The notes under the pieces were generated by a model. It was not told the DNA's origin and ran no database searches. It saw only the letters and a list, made by a program, of their open reading frames with translations. A stretch of DNA of 64,000 nucleotides, taken from the NCBI GenBank assembly GCA_964019165.1, contig OZ025274.1, positions 14,956,358 to 15,020,357 of the forward strand. Direction: 5' to 3'. The DNA is from Mastigias papua. Taxonomy: Eukaryota; Cnidaria; Scyphozoa; Rhizostomeae; Mastigiidae. Of the stretch, positions 11,901 through 22,248 are shown one piece after another. Numbering within the stretch: the first letter of the stretch is position 1; every line of letters begins with the position of its first letter. Position numbers and translations under genes: made by a program.

Positions 11901-13738
11901 GTAATGCCGTCTCCATTCATTACTCAACGCATTTTCCTGGCTTGAGTTTCCCACTCTTATTATAATTTTCGCATTTCCTCTCTATAATTAGCACATTCAC
12001 AATCAGCACTACCAAAATTGGATAGAACCGCTATGCAATATCAGCAACGTCATTCCAATCCAAGCAAACGCAGGACTCTTTTCAGAGCTCTTTTCACAAT
12101 TGAAAGCACTATAACCAGGGTGACTATAACTGCATGAGTGTTATTTTAAGACAAACAATGTCATATGTACCTGATATATTTGTCCTACCTTATTGCTCAC
12201 ACGTTCATTTTGTTTAATTCTTGTCTCGTTTTTGTTCTCTACTGTAGGCCAAAACCTCGCTAATACTAAAGCGTCAATTTAACTGTAAAACCAAGCCACA
12301 ATTACGCAAACCACTTTGTGATCTTAAGATGCTTTTACGACAAAGTGGTAGAAACCATAATCTTGGTCGATCATTAAAAACTATGGTTTTCGCAGAGCCC
12401 CAGCTAGTTTTATTAACAATACTTAAAAATCTAAACCCTGCGGGCAATTTTTCAAATTATTGCACAGCCCCTTCCCCTCTATTAGTCTGATTTGGGTATC
12501 TCAAGGGTAGGTCTAATCTACAGGCGCTTTGAAAAAGCTTTAGACAGGATGTAACTCAGAAAAATATGTTTCAGGGAGCAGACATTGATTATCAGGGGGA
12601 GAGGTTAAGGCAAATGAACAAATAGCTCCTAAAATTTTGTCTCCTAGAGAAACATGCATAGATTATTTCGATCCCCAGTGCGAGGACTCAAAATATTTTT
12701 ATACCCAGCTATGTAACTAGGATTGAATGCAAATGTTAGAACTATTACACACCTGAACAACAGATAGATATGCTTAAGGTACCTGCCGCATGTCATTTCA
12801 TACCCCATTTGTTTCAAATCTCATACCCTAGTCCCAACACGAATTTCAGGCCCCAGCTCATTACCCCCGGTCTCCTTTGCTTACTTAGATTTTGAAACGG
12901 AAGAATTTTCACTGGTTAGCTATTTTCAAGTTGAATGGTTGTCATCAAAACCACTTGACAAAAATACAAGAAGCTGCTTCGACGTTTATTCTATTGAAGG
13001 AAAAGGGCAATGGTCTAGACCCCCAGGATCCCCTCGGTAGTTGGGCTCTTGGCCTGATATCCAGAGACTTCCCACAACACTGGTATATTACTATGAATAG
13101 CAAAGCAAATCTCTTTAATAAATAAGTTACTAAGTAGGCCCACTGTACAGATCCGTCTTAATTTAATAGATCAGTTCTGATTTTGAAGCCTATGCTACAC
13201 TAACTGTATAGCAAAACTGTTGATAATTCACGTGAAACGCGATATAGCCTCTGATCGCACAAGAAAAATCTTGGTGTAGCGTAGAAAAGTCAAGATCAGG
13301 TTGTTTTTCTAAGCTGAAGTTGCTGCATTTTCTTGGAGTTGGAAAAAGGTGATTGGAATTGAAAAGTGAAATTGACGAATTTCGAGATTCCTTTTAGATC
13401 TTACAAACTACAAAGAAAATAGAGAGTAAACTTGAGTTTAACAGAAATATATTGACCAAGTGAATTGTAATAATCACGTGAATAGAGACCTGTTTTAGAA
13501 ATTTTAACTCGGCTAAAAAAGTTAACTCTAATATGTAGGATTACTAGAAGTTTCATTTTCGAGCAAAAGAAAGCAAAGACTGTATACAAAGTGAAACTTT
13601 TTTCCCACTCATTGCCGTGTGAAATATGAACCCGGTTTTCATGACTGTAGTCACTCCCAAAATGCATGACAATTTCCCAAGAATTAACTTTTAACTGGAG
13701 CGTTAAATCGTATTTAGAATAACCCCTGATCATGAAAA
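8978..13738. other. Gene-poor interval
   Basis: No exon chain or domain is found. It contains a short TA run at about 10547-10564. At 12309-12389 two adjacent hairpins are present, ACCACTTTGT/ACAAAGTGGT and AAACCATA/TATGGTTT. At about 11230-11320 there is a diverged partial copy of the MITE at 13739. Confidence 0.5.
11230..11320 (+). repeat. Partial diverged copy of the 13.7-kb MITE
   Basis: The segment containing ACATGTAGAAGGCC and ACTAAGGAACTTTCAATTT matches the interior of the element at 13739-14183 (TATATGTAGAAGGCC, CTAAGGAACTTTTCATTTT). The terminal repeats are missing. Confidence 0.55.
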
Positions 13739-14183
13739 AGATACACGCTTTTTTTATAAGGAACCACCTTTTAAGGAACCTATATGTAGAAGGCCGAAAT
13801 ATTTAAAGAACTTATACTACTAAAGGAAAAATCCCTAAGGAACTTTTCATTTTGAGTGCTGTACTCAGATGCAAGTGAAGATTACATTACATTGGATGAT
13901 ATCAATGGAATAGATATGATACTTCTTGATTGAAACTATGCTTTTGCATATATAGAACTTATTTCCTGTCCCATTTGTGCTTTTGAGGTTGAGTTCTAGC
14001 CAGAATTAAAGGTAAAATTGAGAATTTCAATGCTTTTCTAGTGTCTGTGCCATTTTGTGCAGTGAAAATTAAGGAACTACTAAGGAACTTTCAGTACTAG
14101 AATTTGATAAAAAGAGGTCCGAAAATAAGGAACTTTTAGTACTAGGCCTTTAGCAAGGTTCCTTATAAAAAAAGCGTGTATCT
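13739..14183. mobile_element. MITE with near-perfect 27-bp terminal inverted repeats
   Basis: Starts AGATACACGCTTTTTTTATA, then AGGAACC, and ends with the exact reverse complement, GGTTCCT then TATAAAAAAAGCGTGTATCT. It is 445 bp and non-coding, with repeated AAGGAAC motifs inside. No clear target duplication is visible, so the superfamily is undetermined. Confidence 0.85.
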
Positions 14184-14632
14184 GTGACATTTGCTCGTTC
14201 AACATTCATCAAAACAAACTGACCCAAATCAACTCTCTATCACGTTATTAATTTTACAACTATTTTCGTGCTTGGGGCGTGGGAGGTGTTCATTCCAACA
14301 AGTTACTAATCTCCTAACCAAATCTTCAAAAATGTCTCTTTCTTAATCATCAAAACAACAACTATTTGTGACTTCTGAAGATTACGAAGAATTTCCCGGT
14401 TTTCGGCTGTAAACGAAAAACAGTCGGTGATTGATCTCGAGTCTCCGACAAGCATCAAATTTCAATTAGAGAGGATGTCAACCAAGACCGAATTATATCC
14501 GACGATTTGACAGCATTGATCTTTTGTGGGTGTGATAAAGGAGTCTGTCAATGAACAATAAAGATATCCGCGATTCATGCAAATGGTATCTATAGAATTT
14601 AATAACGATTCCTTGTTTCATTGACGAACGCC
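14184..14632. other. Upstream region of the VEGF-like gene
   Basis: Non-coding sequence before a TATA-type promoter. No domain or element ends were recognised. Confidence 0.4.
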
Positions 14633-14638
14633 TATAAA
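14633..14638 (+). promoter_or_regulatory. TATA box of a probable upstream promoter
   Basis: CCTATAAATG occurs about 30 bp before a stretch that looks like a non-coding first exon ending in AATACAAG/GTATGC at about 14767. It may drive the VEGF-like gene, whose ATG exon is preceded by a splice acceptor with a branch-point-like TTACTAAC (TTACTAACTCTAG, ending near 17009). Confidence 0.45.
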
Positions 14639-14664
14639 TGTACACAACGAGTTATCGAACGACA

Positions 14665-14767
14665 ATCGCTGAGCGAATTGGCTGGACCATACACTTACAC
14701 CGAGAGTATACCGAGAAATTAGCTAAAGAAAGTTACCACAAAGGACCGTACCGTGTTAAAATACAAG
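14665..14767 (+). other. Putative 5'-UTR exon of the VEGF-like gene
   Basis: This follows the TATA box at a typical start-site distance, contains no long frame, and ends at a consensus-like donor (AAG/GTATGC). Joining it to the acceptor at about 17009 gives a 5' leader just before the ATG at 17021. This is inference. The alternative is direct transcription from the CTTATAAACT box at 16919. Confidence 0.4.
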
Positions 14768-14849
14768 GTATGCACTTTGTTTTGCAAGAATACTTTATTT
14801 TTCGCTGAGATTTAATATTCTTGAGACGGTTTGATGTTGAGCCTAAGAT

Positions 14850-15065
14850 TATTCCTAATGTATTCTAAAATTTCAGCCCTTTTGTGCATTGATACCGGTT
14901 TAGATTTTAGTGTATTCTTATAATAAACAGTGTATAGGTGAAACTCGCATTTGCTTCATTTTCTAAATACAACTCAAATTACCAAGACATACTAGCTGTG
15001 ATGAAGCCTGACCCTAGCATTTATTCCTAACTTATTCTTAAATTTGAGTGATTTTGAGAATTGAT
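14850..15065. repeat. Dispersed ATTCTTA-rich repeat, copy 1
   Basis: Blocks such as GAGCCTAAGATTATTCCTAA and TGTATTCTTATAATAAA recur, rearranged, at 41400-41755. This is an interspersed repeat of unknown class, with no coding potential. Confidence 0.4.
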
Positions 15066-16918
15066 TTTCTTATAGACTTAAGTCTTATAACAAGTATATA
15101 TATATTTGTTCGTGTTCACGGTTTTATGTCTATGAAATCAATATACATGATTTCCCCATAAGAGTCATATCTACCATGTCTGACGTAATAAACTGTCCAA
15201 CCGAGGCAGGGAGAGGCCTACTGTTTAGTTTGATTGCAAATATTAGTTCATTAGCATTTAAATTGGTTTTGAATGTGTACCCATACATATTTTCCCCACA
15301 TATTGACAAGATGTTTTACAAAATCGTTCTAATATTTTATCAGCGTGACCACGGTAGGCTTGTCCTTCTTTCGAATTTATCTTGTTGCCAAAATCGAGGT
15401 AACGGGCCACAGAACTTGCTTGTTGGCCAGTATGGCTTACAGGCCGGATGTTACCCGTGCCTAATCTATGTATATGACAACGAATACAGAAACTGAAAGG
15501 GATGTGTATACTATGCAAGGATATCACAATTACATCATGTAATCCTCTTGCACAGGTCAGTTTATTAGCTTTTCGCAAGCAGGATTCCGTCCTTCTCTTT
15601 TATAGTACCGACATTCATTAAACAATACCGAGCGTAGGTCCACCGACATTGTGTGCATTATGCAGAACCAGGAACTAGAAACGGTTGGAGGTCCTCTTTC
15701 AAAAGGTAAAAACTAAGTGTTTTGTAAGATTCCGGCTCCCATTCATCTGCAATCATTGTGCGTCGTGGAAGCAAACAAACCCCATTCATTTATGTATCAA
15801 CAGATGACTGCAATACTCAATGAATGAATGATTGAATAAATCAATGAATGAATGGATGAATGAATAAACGGACAAATGAATGAAAAAATAAATGAAAGGG
15901 AAAGGTAAACGACCAATGCCGAATTCCAGAGATAAAACAAATGGTCGTATCCTTTGAACTGAGACTTCAATCTTTTATAATCACATCTTCCTATATGAAC
16001 AGAGCGGTCAACAAGAAAGGTCGGGGCTACGCCCCCAGACCCCCCCACTTCTACCGCCCTTGAAACGCCTCTGCTCAAGGTTAGCTCGTGAGTAAATAGG
16101 GAGCATTCACGACTTGCACTTGTCATGACTCTCTTTTTGTTGCACTGAAAACTACATTTCCAAATTCTAGGAATCTTGACTCTCTGGGCATCACGGATAG
16201 CAGTAAGATCAGTCTTAGCGGGGGGAGGGGGATCATTGAACCGCAAGATCTCCTTGTCGCTTATTTGAGAGGGCCTGGTTCCACCTCACTATTTAGTACT
16301 GTAAAATACGTCCAACAACCAACAATCAGATACTCATAAGTTCAGTTCTTCCAAGTTGCAATACTACCACTGGTAGTAGTGTGCCCAAGGAGTTCAAGTG
16401 GGTGGGGGATGCATAAACGACATTAACCCACATTTTTGAAAAACACTTATGATAATAATAATAGCAATGACTTTATTTATAGTATGCAGAATGTATTACA
16501 ATATCATACCTGGCTGCTAATTCAAGCCTACTAAATAGCTAATGAAGAAGGCATCATAGGTACTGGCGAGACCCCATACGTACCGACACGATACTGAACA
16601 GTCAATTATCGGAGCTACTAATTTTCACAGACGAGCCAAAAATCACGGTATGGCTTCTGCATTGTGAAACCCCCGCACCCTTGCCCACACCCCCTACCCT
16701 ACGCACGCCCCTATTTACTGGGAGTAAATGGTCTAGCTTCTCTGTCAGATTGATTTCCGTTAATTTGTGGCTTTTATGTTTTGTGAGCTAAAACGTTACA
16801 ACCCCACAGATATCAAGGTAGAATAATATTGGTCAACCAAACGCGTTCCTGACTGAACTGAACACGCACTTATTTGCTGAAGGAAGTATGACGCACATCC
16901 GGTTTGTTTGTTCGCTCT

Positions 16919-16928
16919 CTTATAAACT
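16919..16928 (+). promoter_or_regulatory. TATA box near the VEGF-like ATG
   Basis: CTTATAAACT lies 100 bp upstream of the start codon at 17021. It is a possible proximal promoter, alternative to the one at 14633. Confidence 0.4.
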
Positions 16929-17020
16929 GGCCTTCTCCACTCAAGCTTAAAACAAATCATATTACTCAAAGGAGGGAGTACTAACCTTTACTTGTTACTA
17001 ACTCTAGGAACAAGAAGAAA

Positions 17021-20000
17021 ATGGAAAATACCTTACTGTTGCAAACAATTATTGGAATCTTTCTTGCGGCTGTCGTAGGAAATGGTAAGTATGTTCAGGA
17101 TGAATTTTTTGTCAAAGCACCTTGCTGTTTCTGAAGAAGCCTTTCAGTTTCCTTTCTTTTCATGTAATAATAATAATAATAATAATATACAAGTTTATAC
17201 AGTTATCGATACTCTAAAGTATTGTTATCAACAAGGGCCCTGTTAAAATAAAATGTAATAAAAATTAATGACCGAAGTAATAACAAAGTATTTTCAAGAA
17301 ATCGTTTCAACAAGGATATCTTATTTACACTTATATTCATAGAACTCCTTCAGTCTTGATTTAAATAGTACAAAAGAGTTCATGGAACGAATCTCCAAGG
17401 GAAGTTCATTGTAGCAGCGAGGTCCCTGAAACCAAAATGATCTTCTTTCTGCTTCAGTCTTCAGTAGTGGCAATAATCGATAAGGTGTGTGATGAGAGTG
17501 AGAGATGAGGCCATTTGCACACGAGCATCTTTTTTCTGACTAACGCAGTAAGGTGGGAGAAGAATACTTGTGAATTTCAGAGTATTTACCTAACATTCCT
17601 CATAACACTTGTCAATAGTTCTGTCAGACAAGGTTACAGTTGTGTTTACTGTGCAAGAAATCGTGACAGTAATGAATGAAATAAGAAATTCAGTAATCCT
17701 CCGTAGCCTTGGAAGCGTAGACCTGAATTACCGATGATACAAGAACAAAGCAACAAGTAGGTTAAGGGATGCTAGAGAGCTGCGGCTCTTTTCATCCTTA
17801 CTTGTTATTAACCGAAGTAAAGTTCTGCGACCATGCACGGCGAGCTTAATCCCTACAAGAATGCACCAAGGTGGCTCGTGTGCAAAGGCCCGGAGTGTGC
17901 TAGCAGCTAGCACTGCGAAAGTGCAACTAATTTAAAAAGCTGAGTGAGTCCGTGTTGAACGATATAGTTCTAAAATATAGTAATTCCTTTGTCGGTATAA
18001 TGTTGATCTGTTTATTGCTCAGTGGGCGTGCTACGAGGGCAACGGGTCCTAAGAAATATTCTAAATATGCCATGTGGCTTACTAACAAACTAATTTTGTT
18101 TTACAGCTGAGGACATAAAAACCCTGCCTAACCTCCACTGTTATCCGCGGCCGTCGGTTATCCAAACAAAGTCGATGTTTTACCCCTATTTCGTCAGCTT
18201 GCACCGATGCAATGGTTCGAAAGGCACCTTCCCTCCGAGTCGTTTCAAGTGTGTCCCCAAAAAGACAGAAGATAAACATGTGTTTGTTTACAACCAGTAC
18301 AGTCACCACATTCTTACATTGAAAAATCACACTGAATGCGAGACACAGTGCGTTATCTCCAGGGAGGAATGCAAGTACCCCAATGTCTACAACCCATCCA
18401 GATGCACGTGCACGTGCCACCATTCAACCCCCCCAGCGGATCTTGGATCATGTGGACCGAAGAAAATGTAAGAGAATTTGATATATCAGTTTCAAATAGT
18501 TCCCAGTAGATCTGAACAGTTGTATGACCTGTGGTTTGAGGTGTTACGTCACCCCAAAACATCTGGCTGTTTCCTCTACCGCTAAACCGCTTCAGCAAGC
18601 GCCTCCATGGTTTTCGATTGTCGTGTTTTCACGTATCCAATCGCAAACTTTCTGTTTTGGAGGGTATAAATTTTTCATTGCTTATACTCTTGCATAGCTC
18701 TCGATAAGTTCCTTGTTTCTCTGCCACATCTCAATATCTGCATCAGAGTGCAGGTCCATCGAGAGCTTTTTTATGTGGCCGGGTCAAATGAAAACTACAG
18801 GCCCCTCATGACGTCATTTCGAACTTGAGTTCCATCAAGGAATCATTTATAAAGACCCCTGGGGAAGAGTAATAACTCTTTCAGATGAACTTTTCATTTC
18901 AATTTCTATTATCTTCTTCCTTTTAGATGGAGCTCAACTAAATGCGGATGCCAGTGCGTGCAACGAATGAATTGCCCAAAGAGATATATTTTTGATGATG
19001 AATCTTGTGCATGCAAGTGTAAACCAGAGAGAAAAAGACTCTGCGAATCAATGAATGGTATCTTTAAGCCTAAGACATGTGGTTGTCGTAAAGCACAACG
19101 GCAGACATCACCAGATGATGATAGCTCAGGTAATCCCAGGTGTTTAATCACACTTAGGCCTTCTTTAATGCATTCTGTTAACCACTGGGTTGTAGTCATA
19201 AAAGTGTAGTTCCCTGCCAAGCTGTGCTTAGTGCGTCCTCAGTCAGCTTCAGCTATTTCTACTAATCTAACACGCCAAGTTTTTGGCTGCTATTCCTTGT
19301 CTCTCACCGGCAGGGATGTAGGAAGCATCTAAAAGTGGGGGGGGGGGGGCCAAGTCCTAAAAGGGTCACATTACCACGCCCATTTTGGGCTTCAAAGGGG
19401 CACTTTTGCATAGTTTGCTAAAAAGTGGGGGCCATTCCCCCTCTGGCCCCCCGGTTCCTGCGTCCCTGCTCACCAGCTCTCCTTTCCTTCTCTTCCCAAA
19501 AAACCATGAAAACGTACCACACGTGACTACTATTCCTTACCAGGCTCCTTCTTGTGTTCGCTAGTGTAACCTGCTAGTTTCGACCGCCGTGTTTGGTATA
19601 CTCCTTCTCATTACCTTACAAAAAATATCTTTCATTTTAGCTATATTTTTCTTCTCCACCAACAGATTCGTTTGTCGGAAGCACCTCGTTCTGGGTCTAC
19701 ATATTGATCGGGGAGTTTGTGGTCCTCATCGTCTGCTTTGACGTCATTTTATACTGCAAAAAGATGGGTGTGACCTACAGGATTACTCAGAGCTGTAGGA
19801 GAACATCAAATGTCAACCAAGAAGAAGGGAAAGTCAGCGAAGAACCTCAGATTCTAAAAGGTATTTTACTCTTTCATATTTGCCACTTGTTTCATTACTG
19901 AAATTACAAAATAGTTTAGAACTTTTGGTTTGGGGATTTTCGCGCTTTCAAGTCCCCATCGCTTGTGCATCCTTTGGTTAACATTTTTCGCAAAGAATGT

Positions 20001-20119
20001 AATTGATTTTCTCTTTTCTAGCTCACTACAACGACGTCTGCGATTCGGCATTCTCAAGCTTACAAGATATTTCAAGGTCAAATGCTCCATCAGCGAAATC
20101 AAAGCTCGAACGATTGTAG
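17021..20119 (+). CDS. Membrane-anchored PDGF/VEGF-like growth factor, 5 exons, 306 aa
   Basis: Exons are 17021-17084, 18107-18467, 18927-19129, 19666-19860 and 20022-20119. All junctions are GT-AG and the phases (1,2,1,1) agree. Residues 1-21 are a signal peptide. Residues 33-103 match the PDGF/VEGF cystine-knot pattern: CYPRP, then YPYFVSLHRCNG, then KCVP, then HTECETQC. Residues 110-195 are Cys-rich CxCxC repeats with F/I-x-C-xCKC spacing, like the Balbiani-ring-type tail of VEGF-C/D. Residues 218-240 are a predicted transmembrane helix (SFWVYILIGEFVVLIVCFDV) with buried Glu226 and Asp235. A 66-residue cytoplasmic tail follows. VEGFs bind receptor tyrosine kinases; this one would act at the cell surface unless cleaved. 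The positions of VEGF-A Cys51, Cys60 and Cys61 are Phe, Ser and Lys, so the inter-chain disulfides are absent. Orthology to true VEGF is not certain. Confidence 0.85.
17169..17465 (-). mobile_element. LINE 3' fragment in intron 1 of the VEGF-like gene
   Basis: A (TAA)n tail at 17169-17188 is followed, on the minus strand, by about 44 codons of a LINE RT C-terminus (RRSFWFQGPRCYNELPLEI and on, ending KEFYEYKCK-stop near 17333). The tail type differs from the TGAAA-tailed LINEs, so this is a second family. Similar (TAA)-rich starts at about 16450 and 39095 may be further 3' ends. Confidence 0.7.
19311..19468. mobile_element. Short hAT-type MITE in intron 3 of the VEGF-like gene
   Basis: Begins CAGGGATGTAGGAA and ends with its complement TTCCTGCGTCCCTG. 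It is flanked by CTCACCGG (19303-19310) and CTCACCAG (19469-19476), an 8-bp target duplication with one mismatch. It is G/C-run rich inside and non-coding. Confidence 0.8.
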
Positions 20120-21190
20120 CTGTTTTGAAATGAGATCTTAGATATATTTATGAATTCACAGATTTGATATTCCTGGCATGTCTCTAGAATTGGTCACAAA
20201 AAGGACACTGTTAAACTTTGTGCCGGAAAGTAGTAATTCGCTAGTGGTATTTCAATTACGTAATCTGAAAATTCTGAAAACAGTGAAAGGACCGATTCTG
20301 ACGACATGAGGATTAATGCATAGCATATTATCAAAATATTTTTACCTACAGAGCAGAAGTTTATTTATTTTAAGAGATTTTAACCATGTGTTATTATTGT
20401 AAAATAGGTATGCTGTTAATGACAACGGAACTAGCCCAGCTGTATGTAAGAACTTTGTAAATTAAACTTATTTAAACTTCAAACTTTTTGTATAGTTACT
20501 ATCCCAACACTACTGTCCTGCCAAAATCAACTTATCAGATGTCTATAAATTCGAACAGTGAAAAAATTCACCAGAAAGGCCATTGAATGTATCCGTGAAT
20601 CTTTGTGAATCGTGAATCATTCCGTCCTAAATCTTGATATCACGATAAAATAGTTGTTCTATACACTAGATGATGACATGTGAATTGAGCCATCCCCCCC
20701 CCCTATATGGGCCGTCCTCCCATAAGCATTTTGTTGTAAATTTCCGATATTACTCTCATAGACTGACTCCAAAGTCTCCTTTTCTATTCTGAAATTGCGA
20801 ATACTGTAGTCTTTGCCATACTTAAAATCATGCATCTTTTTACTACCGTTCATGGTCGAGAAATGAATCCTGACCATTTTTATGGCAGTCATTTTTTATT
20901 GCCTATTTTTAATATTATCTATATGATAGAAATTAAATGTTATTTATACATCTCATGTAATTTATGATGATTAAAAATTCTAAGAAGCTCTATATGCTTT
21001 GTGGATCTCTGGATTTGGTTTCTCTTTGACTACGATTTTGTGTTAATCTGGTGGTAGGCCAGTGATACAATCGAAAAAACCACAGGTCAGCTAACGATGC
21101 AGCAGTATTCATATTAGACAGCAAGCTAATATCCGGACCGAGTATTTCTTTGAAATTTAGAACTGGCTAAAATAGCTATCATGTGTACTA
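20120..21190. other. 3' flank of the VEGF-like gene
   Basis: AT-rich, with no further exon seen. An ATTAAA at about 20462 could serve as a weak poly(A) signal. Confidence 0.35.
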
Positions 21191-21204
21191 ATAAAAATTT
21201 TGTT

Positions 21205-21715
<511 letters not shown>

Positions 21716-22150
21716 TTCTTCATTCTTAACAGGCAACCAGTCATAATATTCATACAAGCCTTCAAGGCACTAGGGGAAAATCTTTGAATATAAATCAAAT
21801 ACTTACATAGCATGCATTTTCAAGGGTTTCATTATGGCTGATAAACATTTATCCATCATGCAGCTATTTCAAGCAAACATCATCCAAGCTGCCAAACACT
21901 TCGAGGCCACTTTGATATAAAATTCGACATATTTCATATTAAATCAACATTACCACCCCTCTTACTTCTTCAAATGTTTATAACTTACAATGAATATCAA
22001 AGCCTAAAGTCCTATTGATAATTCAAACGTTTACAAATGTTTGCAGTAAACACCTCGCTATTCTATTGCTACTCATAAAGCAAACTTCTAAGGTTTGCCA
22101 GTAACTTCCTTGCAAAGCTGATTTGTTGTACAAATAAAAACGATCGAAGA

Positions 22151-22160
22151 CTTATAAAAA
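22151..22160 (+). promoter_or_regulatory. TATA box of YGECWSG gene 1
   Basis: CTTATAAAAA lies about 97 bp before the ATG at 22249, placing a start site near 22182 and a short leader. Confidence 0.5.
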
Positions 22161-22248
22161 TCGAACTAATTATATATTTAGAACTGTCCTCTACGTGTGA
22201 CAATACAGCAAAGATATTCGAGTGGCAATACCAAACAGTGCTATCGAG

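Noticed and set aside
15176..15578. Overlapping 106-codon ORFs on both strands
   Set aside because: Neither has domain similarity or splice context. The region lies in the predicted leader intron of the VEGF-like gene.
18082..18423. Minus-strand 113-codon ORF
   Set aside because: Shadow of exon 2 of the VEGF-like gene, whose plus-strand frame has domain, phase and splice support.
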